Source: Streptomyces sp. CB02400 (GTDB taxonomy: Bacteria; Actinomycetota; Actinomycetes; Streptomycetales; Streptomycetaceae). Taken from it: a stretch of DNA of 64,000 bases. Numbering within the stretch: position 1 is the first letter of the stretch; every line of letters starts with the position of its first letter. Shown here piece by piece: positions 7,136 to 16,989 of this stretch. A model generated the notes under the pieces. The model did no database searches, had not been told where the DNA came from, and saw only the letters and a list, made by a program, of their open reading frames with translations. The stretch spans positions 186,001-250,000 of the forward strand of contig NZ_LIWB01000009.1 of the NCBI RefSeq assembly GCF_001905725.1. The letters run 5' to 3'. Position numbers and translations under genes: made by a program.

Positions 7136-10100
7136 ATGCACCAGGACATTGCCGACGAGGACCGGTTCGAGATGCCCGCCTCCTGGCTGCGGGCCCTGCC
7201 CGTGCTCCGGGCCGCCGCGAAGCCGGCCGAGGACGCGGTGGAGAAGGCCGCTCGCCGCTACGCGCAGGAGGCGGCCTGGTTCGAGGAGATGTTCTCCTCC
7301 TCCGACAGCGACCCGGAGCTGGTGAAGGAGGGCCGGGCCCACCGGGAGGGCAGTCCCTCTCCGCTCGGAGCCGCCGTGGAGATCGCCGTCGGCTGGCACT
7401 ACACGATGGTGGACGTGCTCGTCGACGCCTGCGTGACCGAACACGGCCTGCCGTTCGCCGCCCGTGCCGTCGTGGAGCTGGGATGTGTCAACCCCCATTA
7501 CATGCAGGCAGGTTCCCGACGGTACGATGCGGCGCTGCGGAGAGCGACCGGTTACCAGACCTACCACGTGCGGGAGACCGCCACCCGTGTCCGGGACCTG
7601 CTCGCGGCGGTCGACGAGGAGACCCGACGGCGGACCGTCGAGGCCCTCGCCGGCCTCCGGGACAGCGCCGAGCGCCGCATCGTGGTCTCCTACCTGGTAC
7701 CCGAGGAGCATGCCTGGGTCGACGAGTGCTGCGACGGCCCGATACCGAACGACTCCGTCCTGCGGCGCATGCTCCTTCTCTCCCTGTACCGGCCGGAGCA
7801 GATCGCCCGCATCGGCGAAGGAGCACGACTCGGCTGGAACGGCTGGAACCTCCAGCTGCTCGCCACCCTCGCGAGCCGGCTCGGTCCCGACGTCGGATCC
7901 CTGCTGGAGGACGCGTTCGACGGAGCCTACGGATCCGACGGACACCGGGACGTCGCGGGCTGGGCCGCCGAACTGCCCACCGACGACGCCTTCCGCCTGC
8001 TGCTGAAGCAGGGCGGCGACCGCAATGTCCGCCCCGCCCTGCTCGACGCCATGAACCGCTACCCTCGGCGGGCCCTGCGGCTGCTCTCCGCCGCCGCGGC
8101 GGGCGACAGCGAACAGGCGTCCCTCTCCCGGATGCTGCTGCCCCTGCACGTGGTGACCCACCCGGAGCTCGCGAAGGAGACGTTGCCCGCCCTGCCCGAA
8201 GCGTCCGCAGCTGTCGTCGCCCCGCTGCTGAAGCGGGGCGAACGGGACGCAGAAGCGCCTGCGGAGGCGCTCCCCGCCCTGCTGGTCGCCCCGCCGTGGA
8301 CCCGGAAGCGCACCAGCCGCAAGGCCCGCGTGGCCCGCGACGTCCCCGGGGCGCCGCAGGCCGAGGTGGCCTGGAAGCCCGGGGAGCAGGAGGCCTGGGC
8401 GGCCACCGTCGTCGCCGAAACCCCCTGGTGGCGCGAGCACGACTGGTCCCGTGAGATCCAGCAGATGCAGCAGGGGACATGGCGGGGCAACATCCACGCC
8501 GCCCGCCTCTTCGTCACCGGTCCCGAGGACGTCGTACGCCCACTGCTCGATGCCTTCGCCCCCGAGCACGTCTGGGACACCGAGAGCCACCTCAGGCCCG
8601 TCGCCGCCCGCCACGGCCTGCACGCCCTGCCGATGCTGAGCCGGCTCGCCGCCCGCTACCCGGCCACCGCCTGCGGCCTGCTGCTGCCCTACCGCAGCGC
8701 CGAGGTGGCCCGGCAGATGGCCGAGTGGCTGGTGCGCCGCCAGTCGCTGAGGCCCACGGTTCTCGCCTGGCTCCGCCGCCACGGCCTGGCCGCGGCCGCC
8801 TTCCTCGTTCCCGATGCCGTCGGCCCGGCGGGCACGCCCCGCACCCACGCCGAACACGCCCTGCGGCAACTCGCCGCAGAGGTGGGCGCCGAGGCCGTGC
8901 GGGAGATCGCCGCCGGCTGCGGCGCCGAGGCCGAGGAGATCGTCGCCGACCTCCTCGCCGGCGATCCGCTGGAGGCCGCCCTCCCGGCGAGGATGCCGTC
9001 CCCCTGTGTCTGGGCCGACCCCGCCCTGTTCCCGCAGATCCGGCTCACCGGCGGCCGCGGCGCCCTGCCCGCCGACGCCGTCCGCCACGTGACGACCATG
9101 TTGCAGATCTCCAAGCCCGGTGACGTCTACCCCGGCCTCGCCACCGTCACCGAGCAGTGCGATGCCGGCTCCCTCGCCGAGTTCGCCTGGGCCCTCTTCG
9201 AGACGTGGCGGTTCCACGGCATGCCGGCCAAGGACAGCTGGGCCCTCCACGCCCTCGGCCTCCTCGGTGACGACGAGACCGTCCGCCGTCTCACCCCCCT
9301 CGTGCGTGCCTGGCCCGGTGAGAACGCCCACCATCGGGCCGTCGAGGGCCTCACCGTCCTCGCCGTGATCGGCACCGACACCGCCCTGCGCCATCTGCAC
9401 GGCATCTCCCAGCGTGTGCCGTTCAAGGCCCTCAAGAAGCGGGCCCGGGAGAAGATCGACGAGGTCGCCGAAGGACTCGGCCTCACCATCGACCAGCTCG
9501 CCGACCGGCTGGTCCCCGACCTCGGCCTCGCCGATGACGGCAGCACGGTCATCGACTACGGCCCGCGCCGCTTCACCGTCACCTTCGACGAACAGCTCCG
9601 CCCCTGTGTCCGCGACGAGAGCGGCAAGCTCCGCAAGGCCCTGCCGGCCCCGGGCGTCAAGGACGACCCGGAACTCGCCCCCGCCGAGCGCAAGCGGTTC
9701 GCCGCCCTCAAGAAGGAGGTCCGGACCATTGCCTCCGACCAGCTGCGCCGCCTGGAGGCAGCCATGGTCACCGGCCGCTCCTGGACCGCCGCCGAGTTCC
9801 GCGAACTGCTCGTCGAGCACCCCCTTCTGCGCCACTTGGTGCGCCGCCTGGTCTGGCTCGGCGACGGTGACGGCGACGGCATGGTGACCGCGTTCCGTGT
9901 CGCCGAGGACCTCACCCTCGCCGACGTCCACGACGATGCATGGACCCTCCCCGCCGACGCCACCGTGCGCCTCGCCCACCCCCTCCATCTGGGAGACGAA
10001 CTCGAGGCCTGGGCCGACCTCTTCGCCGACTACGAGATCCTCCAGCCCTTCCCGCAGCTCGGGCGCCCCGTGCACGCCTTCACCGACGAGGAGGCCACCG

Positions 10101-10441
10101 GCCACCGGCTGGCCCGCTTCGAGGGCGTCACCGTCCCCGTCGGCAAGCTCCTCGGCCTCACCAAGCGCGGCTGGGAACGCGGCACGCCCGAGGACAACGG
10201 CGTGGAACGCTGGTTCTCCCGCCCGATCACCCGCGACCGCCACCTCGTCATCGCCCTCGACGACGGCATCGCCGTCGGCATGGTCGACGCGTTCCCCGAC
10301 CAGACCCTCGAGACCATCTGGATCGACACCGCCCCCGGTGACTACTGGGGCAGCCACACGTACCCGCACCGCCTCGGCGAGATCGACCCCGTCATCGCCT
10401 CCGAGATCCTCGCCGACCTGACCGACATCACCGCCAAGTGA
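7136..10441 (+). CDS. DUF4132 protein (YehI/MolR-like), first gene of the five-gene island operon
   Basis: A 1101-residue protein. The C-terminal 250 residues carry the DUF4132 domain: LTKRGWERGTPEDNGVERWF, then HLVIALDDGIAVGMVDAFP and ending near TYPHRLGEIDPVIASEILADL. The central part is alpha-helical and repeat-like, with many ADVVRPL/RLAARYP-type helices, suggesting a HEAT-like scaffold. The N-terminal WGR domain found in some relatives is not seen. GGGGAGGAA at 7120-7128 precedes the ATG at 7136 and decides the start over a GTG at 7106. The next gene overlaps its stop codon. In enterobacteria a DUF4132 protein (YehI) precedes yehL-yehM-yehP-yehQ, the same partners as here. Function is unknown; large scaffold or effector of an ATPase-driven complex is inference. 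Confidence 0.85.
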   Translation: MHQDIADEDRFEMPASWLRALPVLRAAAKPAEDAVEKAARRYAQEAAWFEEMFSSSDSDPELVKEGRAHREGSPSPLGAAVEIAVGWHYTMVDVLVDACVTEHGLPFAARAVVELGCVNPHYMQAGSRRYDAALRRATGYQTYHVRETATRVRDLLAAVDEETRRRTVEALAGLRDSAERRIVVSYLVPEEHAWVDECCDGPIPNDSVLRRMLLLSLYRPEQIARIGEGARLGWNGWNLQLLATLASRLGPDVGSLLEDAFDGAYGSDGHRDVAGWAAELPTDDAFRLLLKQGGDRNVRPALLDAMNRYPRRALRLLSAAAAGDSEQASLSRMLLPLHVVTHPELAKETLPALPEASAAVVAPLLKRGERDAEAPAEALPALLVAPPWTRKRTSRKARVARDVPGAPQAEVAWKPGEQEAWAATVVAETPWWREHDWSREIQQMQQGTWRGNIHAARLFVTGPEDVVRPLLDAFAPEHVWDTESHLRPVAARHGLHALPMLSRLAARYPATACGLLLPYRSAEVARQMAEWLVRRQSLRPTVLAWLRRHGLAAAAFLVPDAVGPAGTPRTHAEHALRQLAAEVGAEAVREIAAGCGAEAEEIVADLLAGDPLEAALPARMPSPCVWADPALFPQIRLTGGRGALPADAVRHVTTMLQISKPGDVYPGLATVTEQCDAGSLAEFAWALFETWRFHGMPAKDSWALHALGLLGDDETVRRLTPLVRAWPGENAHHRAVEGLTVLAVIGTDTALRHLHGISQRVPFKALKKRAREKIDEVAEGLGLTIDQLADRLVPDLGLADDGSTVIDYGPRRFTVTFDEQLRPCVRDESGKLRKALPAPGVKDDPELAPAERKRFAALKKEVRTIASDQLRRLEAAMVTGRSWTAAEFRELLVEHPLLRHLVRRLVWLGDGDGDGMVTAFRVAEDLTLADVHDDAWTLPADATVRLAHPLHLGDELEAWADLFADYEILQPFPQLGRPVHAFTDEEATGHRLARFEGVTVPVGKLLGLTKRGWERGTPEDNGVERWFSRPITRDRHLVIALDDGIAVGMVDAFPDQTLETIWIDTAPGDYWGSHTYPHRLGEIDPVIASEILADLTDITAK

Positions 10442-11547
10442 GCCCCGCCATGACCACAGTGAGCGACCCGCACCCGCCCCGCCTGCAGCGCCCGCCCGCA
10501 GAAGTGCGCCACGCCGACGAACTCGCCGAGCTGCGTGCCGGGGACGCCGACCCGCGGCCGCCCGGCTGGCAGCTCAGCCTCCGTGCCGCCCTCCGCTTCG
10601 TGGTCGGAGACCCCGACGCCGGCATCAGCCGCAAGTTCGTCGGCAGCCCCTCGCTCGTCGAACGGGCCCTGGTGACCCTGGCCACCAACCGGGGTCTGAT
10701 GCTCGTCGGTGAACCCGGCACCGCCAAGTCGCTGCTCTCCGAGCTCATCGCGGCAGCCGTCAGCGGCACCTCCACGCTCACCGTGCAGGGCGGCGCGGCC
10801 ACCACCGAGGACCAGATCAAGTACTCCTGGAACTATGCCCTGCTGGTCTCCGAAGGCCCCTCCCGCCGCTCCCTGGTACCCGCCCCCATGCTCCGCGGCA
10901 TGGCCGAGGGACGCATCGTCCGCTTCGAGGAGATCACCCGCTGCCCCCTCGAGGTCCAGGACTGCCTGCTCTCCCTGCTCTCCGAACGCGTCGTCGCCGT
11001 CCCCGAACTCGACGGCGACGACGGCATGGTCTTCGCCCGCCAGGGCTTCAACGTCATCGCCACCGCCAACACCCGTGACCGCGGCGTCAACGAGATGAGC
11101 GCCGCACTCAAACGCCGTTTCAACTTCGAGACCGTCTTCCCGATACCCGACCTCGACACCGAACTCGCCCTCGTCGAAGCCGAGTCCACCGCCCTGCTCC
11201 GCGAGTCCGGAGTCGAGCGGGCACCCGACCCGGACGTCCTCGAGGTACTGGTCGGCACCTTCCGCGAACTGCGCGGCGCACCCGGTCAGGGCGACCGGCC
11301 CTCCGCAGTGATGAGCACCGCCGAAGCCGTCTCCACGGCCCACGCCGTCGGCCTGCGCGGCTGGTTCCTGCGCGGCGAGGCCGGCAACGCCGCCGACATC
11401 GTCTCCTGTCTCGCCGGCACCGCCGCCAAGGACAGCCCCGAGGACCTCGCCCGCCTGCGCCGCTTCCTCGAACAGCAGGCCCGCCTGCGCCGAGGCCCCC
11501 AGTGGCAGGCCCTCCACGAGGCCCGGCACCTGCTGGACCAACGGTGA
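10438..11547 (+). CDS. MoxR-type AAA+ ATPase (YehL-like)
   Basis: A 369-residue AAA+ ATPase. Walker A is GEPGTAKS (91-98, lysine 97). The Walker B strand reads IVRFEEITR, so the usual aspartate is glutamate. It is followed by CPLEVQDCLLSLLSERVV, the sensor strand FNVIATANTRD and LKRRFNFE with the arginine finger region. MoxR ATPases act as chaperone-like remodelers working with a von Willebrand A protein, which is encoded two genes on. The GTG at 10438 overlaps the previous stop as GTGA, matching the other junctions of the operon; an ATG at 10450 is an alternative start. Length and order match YehL of the yehLMPQ group. Confidence 0.9.
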   Translation: MSPAMTTVSDPHPPRLQRPPAEVRHADELAELRAGDADPRPPGWQLSLRAALRFVVGDPDAGISRKFVGSPSLVERALVTLATNRGLMLVGEPGTAKSLLSELIAAAVSGTSTLTVQGGAATTEDQIKYSWNYALLVSEGPSRRSLVPAPMLRGMAEGRIVRFEEITRCPLEVQDCLLSLLSERVVAVPELDGDDGMVFARQGFNVIATANTRDRGVNEMSAALKRRFNFETVFPIPDLDTELALVEAESTALLRESGVERAPDPDVLEVLVGTFRELRGAPGQGDRPSAVMSTAEAVSTAHAVGLRGWFLRGEAGNAADIVSCLAGTAAKDSPEDLARLRRFLEQQARLRRGPQWQALHEARHLLDQR

Positions 11548-13877
11548 GCACCGCCCGCGTCACCTTCCTGGGGGTGCGCCACCACTCACCGGCCTGCGCC
11601 GGCCTCGTCCGCCGCACGATCCGCGAACTGCGCCCGGCATACGTCCTGGTCGAAGGCCCCGCCGACATGAACGACCGGATCGGCGAACTGCTCCTCGGAC
11701 ACGAACTGCCCATCGCCGTCTTCAGCCACCACCGCGACACCGAACGGATCGCCACCTCCTGGACCCCGCTGTGCGCGTACTCCCCGGAATGGGTGGCACT
11801 CACCGAGGGCCGCACCGCGGGCGCCGAGGTCCGGTTCATCGACCTGCCCGCCTGGCACCGCGCCTTCACCGACCGCCCCGACGGCGCGGCCAACCGCTAC
11901 GCCGACGCCGAGGCCCGCTACAGCCGCGCCACCGAACGGCTCCGCGCCCGTTACCGGGTCGACACCGTGGACGCCCTGTGGGACCGCCTCTTCGAGATCG
12001 CCGATCCGGACGGCCTGCAGGACCGCCTGGACGCCTACTTCGCCCTGGTGCGCGGCGACACCGAGGCCGACGACGGGGACCGCGCCCGCGAGCAGTACAT
12101 GGCCTCCTGGGTCCGTGCCGCAGTCGCACATGCCGGCAGCCGGCCGGTCCTGGTGGTGACCGGCGGCTTCCACCAGCCCGCCCTGCGCGCCCTCACCGCC
12201 GCCCCCGGCACGTCTCCGGGCGCGGAACCCGCCGCATGGCCCCCGGTGCCCGTCCCGCCCGACGGGGCTGCGGGCGGCAGCTTCCTGGTGCCCTACTCCT
12301 TCCGCCAGATGGACGCCTTCGCCGGCTACCAGTCCGGCATGCCGTCCCCCGGCTACTACCAGCACCTGTGGGACGAAGGCCCCGACGCGGCCGCGAAAAT
12401 CCTCCATCGCACCGTCGTGGAACGGCTCCGCGCCCGCCGGCTCCCCGCCTCCACCGCCGCCCTGATCTCCGCCCACACCCTCACCGAAGGCCTCGCCGCC
12501 CTCCGCGGACACCCCCGTCCTGCCCGCGTCGACGTCCTGGACGGCCTCGCCGCCGCACTGATCACCGACGACCTCGACCAGCCGCTCCCCTGGAACACCG
12601 ACGGCCCCCTGAGGCCCGGCGCCCACCCCGCCGTCGTCGAAACGGTCGTCGCCTGCACCGGCGACCGCACCGGCCGCCTCCACCCCGACACCCCGCTGCC
12701 ACCCCTGATCCACCACGTGAGGGCCGAGGAGATCCGCCTCGGCCTCGACGGCGACCGCACCCTCGACCTCGACCTCACCGACCCCCGAGGGCTCGAACGC
12801 AGCCGCTTCCTCCACCAACTGCGCATCCTCGGCATCCCCGGCCACACCCGCCTCACCGGCCCCGACCACGGAGCCGACCCCCGCGACCACGAAACCTGGG
12901 AACCCTGCCCCCGCACCGGCCGCGACGCCGCACTGACCGAGGCCGGCGCCTACGGAGCCCGCCCCGACGAGGCCGCCACAGCCCTCCTCGCCCGCCGCCT
13001 CCGCGACACCGGTACGGCCGCCGACGCCGGGACCACCGCCGCCCTCCTCTTCGACGCCGTCCTCTGCGGAGCCGGAACCCTCTCCCGCGACCTCCTGAAC
13101 GGCCTCGCCCACCGGATCCGTACCACCGCCGACCCCGGCCCCCTCGGGCGGGCCCTCGCCGTGGTCCTGGGCCTCTGGCGCCATGACCGCGTCTTCGGTA
13201 CCGCCCGCGACCCGCTGCTCGGCACCGTCCTCGACCACGCCGTCGACCGGCTCTTCCACCTCGTAGAGGGCCTCCACGGCGGCCCGCCCGGCGTCGACGT
13301 CCCCCGCCTGCGCGCCCTGACCGCCGCCCGCGACGCCCTCCTCCACGCCGCACCCGCCCTTGCTCTCACCCCGGAAACCGCCGCCGCGACCGCCGCCCGC
13401 ATCGCCCGCGACCGGCACGCCCCCGCCGACCTGCGCGGCGCCGCCCTCGGCCTGCGCCGTGCCCTCGGAGCCCTGGCCGAACCCGCCGGCGAGGCCGAAG
13501 CGTTCGCCGTCGCGGCCGACCCCGCCGTCCTCGGCGACTGGCTGGCCGGCCTGCTCGCCCTCGCCCGCGAAGAAGTCCTGCGGCCCGCCCCGAAGGGCGA
13601 ACAGTCCCTGCTCGACACCCTGGACGGCGTCGTCACCACCATGACCGACGACGTCTTCCTCCACGCCCTGCCCGCCCTGCGTCAGGCCTTCGCCTTCTTC
13701 CCGCCCCGCGAACGCGAACGCGTCGCACAACTCCTCCTCGACCGCCGGAACCTGCACGGCTCCGCCCGTACCCTGCTGCGCACCACCGCCGACCCGCTGC
13801 TCCTCGCCCGTGCCGCGGCCCTCGAGGAACACACCGACCTCCTGCTCGACCGGCATGCCCTCGGAGCACCCCGATGA
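11544..13877 (+). CDS. DUF5682 family protein (YehM-like)
   Basis: A 777-residue protein starting at a GTG that overlaps the MoxR stop as GTGA. The N-terminus VTFLGVRHHSPAC followed by YVLVEGPADMND is the hallmark of DUF5682. Other visible segments are FIDLPAWHRAF, LVVTGGFHQPALRAL, YSFRQMDAFAGYQSGMPSP and a helical C-terminal half with heavy alanine and leucine. The N-terminal part resembles TraB/GumN-type folds in placing HH and GG(F)H motifs on a beta sheet, a resemblance that is only a hypothesis. Its universal partners are the MoxR ATPase before it and the vWA protein after it. No enzymatic activity is established for the family. Confidence 0.85.
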   Translation: MSTARVTFLGVRHHSPACAGLVRRTIRELRPAYVLVEGPADMNDRIGELLLGHELPIAVFSHHRDTERIATSWTPLCAYSPEWVALTEGRTAGAEVRFIDLPAWHRAFTDRPDGAANRYADAEARYSRATERLRARYRVDTVDALWDRLFEIADPDGLQDRLDAYFALVRGDTEADDGDRAREQYMASWVRAAVAHAGSRPVLVVTGGFHQPALRALTAAPGTSPGAEPAAWPPVPVPPDGAAGGSFLVPYSFRQMDAFAGYQSGMPSPGYYQHLWDEGPDAAAKILHRTVVERLRARRLPASTAALISAHTLTEGLAALRGHPRPARVDVLDGLAAALITDDLDQPLPWNTDGPLRPGAHPAVVETVVACTGDRTGRLHPDTPLPPLIHHVRAEEIRLGLDGDRTLDLDLTDPRGLERSRFLHQLRILGIPGHTRLTGPDHGADPRDHETWEPCPRTGRDAALTEAGAYGARPDEAATALLARRLRDTGTAADAGTTAALLFDAVLCGAGTLSRDLLNGLAHRIRTTADPGPLGRALAVVLGLWRHDRVFGTARDPLLGTVLDHAVDRLFHLVEGLHGGPPGVDVPRLRALTAARDALLHAAPALALTPETAAATAARIARDRHAPADLRGAALGLRRALGALAEPAGEAEAFAVAADPAVLGDWLAGLLALAREEVLRPAPKGEQSLLDTLDGVVTTMTDDVFLHALPALRQAFAFFPPRERERVAQLLLDRRNLHGSARTLLRTTADPLLLARAAALEEHTDLLLDRHALGAPR

Positions 13878-15034
13878 CCCCCGACGACCCCCGCGCGGGA
13901 CTGGAACGCTGGCGGCTGATCCTCGGCGCCCCCGCCGAACGCCGCACCGGCGGCCTCGACGGCCCGGACGCCGCCCGCGACACCGCCCTCCAGTGGCTCT
14001 ACGGCCGCGACGACGACCTCGCCCGCCGTGGTGAACGCCGCGGCACCGCCGACGGCCGGGAGGGCGGCGACGGCCCCTCCACGCTTGCCGTCGTCGACTG
14101 GCTCGACGACATCCACCGTCTCTTCCCCCGGGAGACGGTCGAACGCCTCGAACGCGACGCCGTGGAGACCTACGGCATCGACGAGATCGTCACCGACCCC
14201 GACGTTCTTCTCCGCGTGGAACCCAGCACCAGCCTGCTGCGGGCCGTGCTGCGCACCAAACACCTGATGAACCCGCAGGTTCTGGCCGCCGCCCGGCGCA
14301 TCGTCGAAGCCGTCGTGCGCGACCTGACCGAGCGGCTGAGGCCGGAGATCCGGCGCGCTCTCGCCGGAGCCCGCTCCCGCCGCCCCAGCCGAACCCCCCT
14401 CGCCCGGAACTTCGACTTCAGGGCCACGATCCGCGCCAACCTCGCCCACTACCGGCCCGAGGACCGCCGCATCCTCATCGAGCAGCCGCACTTCCACTCC
14501 CGCACCCGCCGCCACATCGAGCAGTGGCAGCTGATCCTCCTCGTCGACCAGTCCGGCTCCATGGCCGGATCCGTGATCCACTCCGCCGTCACCGCTGCCT
14601 GCCTCTGGGGCCTGCCCGGACTGCGCACCCACTTGGTCGCTTTCGACACGCAGGTCGTCGACCTCACCTCCGACGTCACCGACCCCGTCGAACTCCTGAT
14701 GAAGGTCCAGCTCGGCGGTGGCACCGACATCGCCCGCGCCGTCGACTACTCCGCCGGCCTCGTCGGCAACCCGCGCCGCACGATCGTCGCCCTGATCACC
14801 GACTTCTACGAGGGCGGCGACGCCCACCGCCTGACCCGCACCGTCCGCGACCTGACCGGTCAGGGTGTCACCGTCCTCGGCCTCGCCGCCCTCGACGAGG
14901 AGGCCGCCCCCTCCTACGACCGCGACCTGGCCGGCCGCCTCGCCGAGGCCGGCGCCCACATCGGCGCCATGACCCCCGGCCACCTCGCCGAATTCGTCGC
15001 CGGGAGAATGGCCCACGGAGGACGAACGGCATGA
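13874..15034 (+). CDS. von Willebrand factor A (vWA) domain protein (YehP-like)
   Basis: A 386-residue protein. Residues 1-215 are helical; the vWA domain follows with the metal-site motif DQSGSM (aspartate 225, serines 227 and 229), LVAFDTQVVDLT, the threonine in GGGTDIARA, and IVALITDFYEGG. All MIDAS ligands are therefore present, so metal-dependent protein binding is expected. Start ATG overlaps the DUF5682 stop as ATGA. MoxR ATPases typically remodel or are targeted by such vWA proteins; here the pair is split only by the DUF5682 gene, the same arrangement as yehL-yehM-yehP. Confidence 0.9.
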   Translation: MTPDDPRAGLERWRLILGAPAERRTGGLDGPDAARDTALQWLYGRDDDLARRGERRGTADGREGGDGPSTLAVVDWLDDIHRLFPRETVERLERDAVETYGIDEIVTDPDVLLRVEPSTSLLRAVLRTKHLMNPQVLAAARRIVEAVVRDLTERLRPEIRRALAGARSRRPSRTPLARNFDFRATIRANLAHYRPEDRRILIEQPHFHSRTRRHIEQWQLILLVDQSGSMAGSVIHSAVTAACLWGLPGLRTHLVAFDTQVVDLTSDVTDPVELLMKVQLGGGTDIARAVDYSAGLVGNPRRTIVALITDFYEGGDAHRLTRTVRDLTGQGVTVLGLAALDEEAAPSYDRDLAGRLAEAGAHIGAMTPGHLAEFVAGRMAHGGRTA

Positions 15035-16989
15035 CCCGCACCGACCTGCTCGCCCTCACCCCCGACACCCTCGCCGCCCTCGCCAACCGCGGCCTGGTCA
15101 AACGCGCCGCCAAGGACCTCGACGCCGGAGCGGGCCCCGACCTGGACGTCACCGACGACCACACCGTGCACGGCCGCTTTCCTGACGGCACCGAGACCCG
15201 GCTGCCGCCCGGCACCACCCTGCAGGACGCCCGCTGCAGCTGCGAGGCCCACGGAGTCTGCCGCCACCGCATCGGCCTCGTCCTCGCCTACCAGCGCACC
15301 GCGACCGCATCGGACACCCCGCCGCCTTTCACCGACTGGTCCCCCGGAAGCATCGACGACACCGCCCTCGCCGAGGCATTCGGCCGTCCCGCCCTCACCG
15401 CAGCCCGTCGCACCCGTGACCGCGGCTACCGGGCCGTCATCCACCGCCCCACCCCCGCCGACCCCGTTCCCGCCGTCGAACTCCCCGCCTGCACCGTCCG
15501 CTTCCCCGTGCCCCACCGCCCCGGCTTCGCCGTCACCGACGCCGCCGAGCCGCTGCGCGGCGCGACGGTCGTGCTCGCCGTCTGGGCCTTCCGGGCCGCC
15601 GACACCGAGGGCAGCGACCGAGTCACCGTCGGAGGAAGGGAAACAACCCCGGACAACGGCGACAGCGCCCACCGTGCAGCCATGGACCTCGTCGACGAAC
15701 TCCTCGTCGAAGGCGTCCCCCAGGCCGGCCCCGTCCTGGACGGAACCCTCCGCCGTGCCGGCGCCGCCCTCGCGGCCGCCGGCCGCCACTGGCCCGCCGC
15801 GGTCCTCGAGGGGATACGCCACCAGCTCGCCGAGCACGCCGTCCGCGGCGCCCGCCACGACCGCGAGACCCACGCCCTGCTCCTCGCCGAACTCCACGCC
15901 CGTCACCGCGCCGCCCCCACCGACCCCGCAGCCGTCCTCGGCACCGCCGAGACGGCCCGCACGGCCTTGCGCCGAGTCCGCCTCGTCGCCCTCGGCTGCC
16001 ACGTCGACGGCTCCGCCGACGACCGCACCGCCGACGTCTTCTTCGCCCACCCCGATGCCGGTGTCGTCCTCGTTCTGCACAAACGCTGGGAGCTGCCCGA
16101 CGGTCAGGCGCCCACCGGCCACGACCTCGGCTCCCGCAGGATCCTCGGTACGAACCTGCGCACCCTTGCCGCCGCCAACGTGGTCAGCGAGGCCACCTCC
16201 CGCACAGCCGGCCGTGCCGTGGAGATCTCCCGCGGCCGGATCGCCACCACCTCCGTCACCCCCGTCGGCGCCGCCTGGGACGACCTGCCGCCCGGACTGC
16301 TGGTCACCGACCTCGCCGCACAGTTCCCCGCCCCAGGTACCCTCCCTCCCCGCCTCGTCCGCCCTCGGGTGGAGGCCGAGTCCATGCGCGTCCTCGCCGT
16401 CGCGGAGACCGGACCCGTGCGGTACGACCCGGCCGCACAGCGCCTCGAAGCCGTCCTTCACGACCCGGCCGGCAACGAGGCCCTGCTGAGCACCGCGCAC
16501 AACCCCCACTGCCCCGGCACCCTGGACGCCCTGGCCGACGCCCTCGCCTCCGGCACCGCCGACCGGATCAGCGGTTCCCTCCGCCATGACCGGGGCAGGG
16601 TCCTCCTCGCCCCTCTCGCCGTCCGCACCTCACACGGCGTCCTCGTCCCCGACCTCGCCCCCGGCGACGGCGACACCGCCCTCCCCGTCGCCCCGCACCC
16701 TCCGGACGACCCCCTCACCACCGCCCTGGAACAGGCCCTCGCCGCCCTCGCCGAGGCCGCCCACCACGGCCTGAAGAACCTGACTGCCACCGACCACGAC
16801 GCCCTCGAATCAGCAGCCGCCCTCCTGCACCGAACCGGCTTCCACACCACCGCGGACAAGGTCTCCGCCGTGACAACCACCCTCCGCACCCATGGCCCGG
16901 CCCCCGCCACTTCCCATTGGCACACCGCCGTCATCCGCCTCGCCACAACCCTGGAACTCCACCGGACCGGCCCGTATACATCGCCGTGA
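15031..16989 (+). CDS. SWIM zinc-finger protein (YehQ-like)
   Basis: A 652-residue protein with a SWIM zinc finger at residues 69-79: C69-x-C71-x5-C77-x-H79 (CSCEAHGVCRH). The rest is mixed alpha/beta without a recognised enzyme motif; AVRGARHDRETHALLLAEL and FFAHPDAGVVLVLHKRWELP are visible landmarks. SWIM domains bind nucleic acid or protein. The ATG at 15031 overlaps the vWA stop as ATGA, making it the last gene of the coupled operon. Family length and position correspond to YehQ. After its stop at 16989 there is no strong terminator; a short GACCG/CGGTC stem around 16988-17004 is too weak to call. Confidence 0.87.
   Translation: MTRTDLLALTPDTLAALANRGLVKRAAKDLDAGAGPDLDVTDDHTVHGRFPDGTETRLPPGTTLQDARCSCEAHGVCRHRIGLVLAYQRTATASDTPPPFTDWSPGSIDDTALAEAFGRPALTAARRTRDRGYRAVIHRPTPADPVPAVELPACTVRFPVPHRPGFAVTDAAEPLRGATVVLAVWAFRAADTEGSDRVTVGGRETTPDNGDSAHRAAMDLVDELLVEGVPQAGPVLDGTLRRAGAALAAAGRHWPAAVLEGIRHQLAEHAVRGARHDRETHALLLAELHARHRAAPTDPAAVLGTAETARTALRRVRLVALGCHVDGSADDRTADVFFAHPDAGVVLVLHKRWELPDGQAPTGHDLGSRRILGTNLRTLAAANVVSEATSRTAGRAVEISRGRIATTSVTPVGAAWDDLPPGLLVTDLAAQFPAPGTLPPRLVRPRVEAESMRVLAVAETGPVRYDPAAQRLEAVLHDPAGNEALLSTAHNPHCPGTLDALADALASGTADRISGSLRHDRGRVLLAPLAVRTSHGVLVPDLAPGDGDTALPVAPHPPDDPLTTALEQALAALAEAAHHGLKNLTATDHDALESAAALLHRTGFHTTADKVSAVTTTLRTHGPAPATSHWHTAVIRLATTLELHRTGPYTSP

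Noticed and set aside
7073..10369. Very long open frame antisense to the DUF4132 gene
   Set aside because: It is the mirror of a GC-rich gene: composition is glycine/glutamine/alanine-rich without any domain, while the opposite strand encodes a recognisable protein with a ribosome site.
11586..13856. Long antisense frame opposite the DUF5682 gene
   Set aside because: Glycine/valine/glutamate-rich shadow frame with no motif; the plus strand has the family signature and coupled start/stop codons.
14524..15030. Upstream extension of the SWIM protein frame
   Set aside because: It runs inside the vWA gene as an arginine/proline-rich shadow; the ATGA overlap at 15031 is the natural start.
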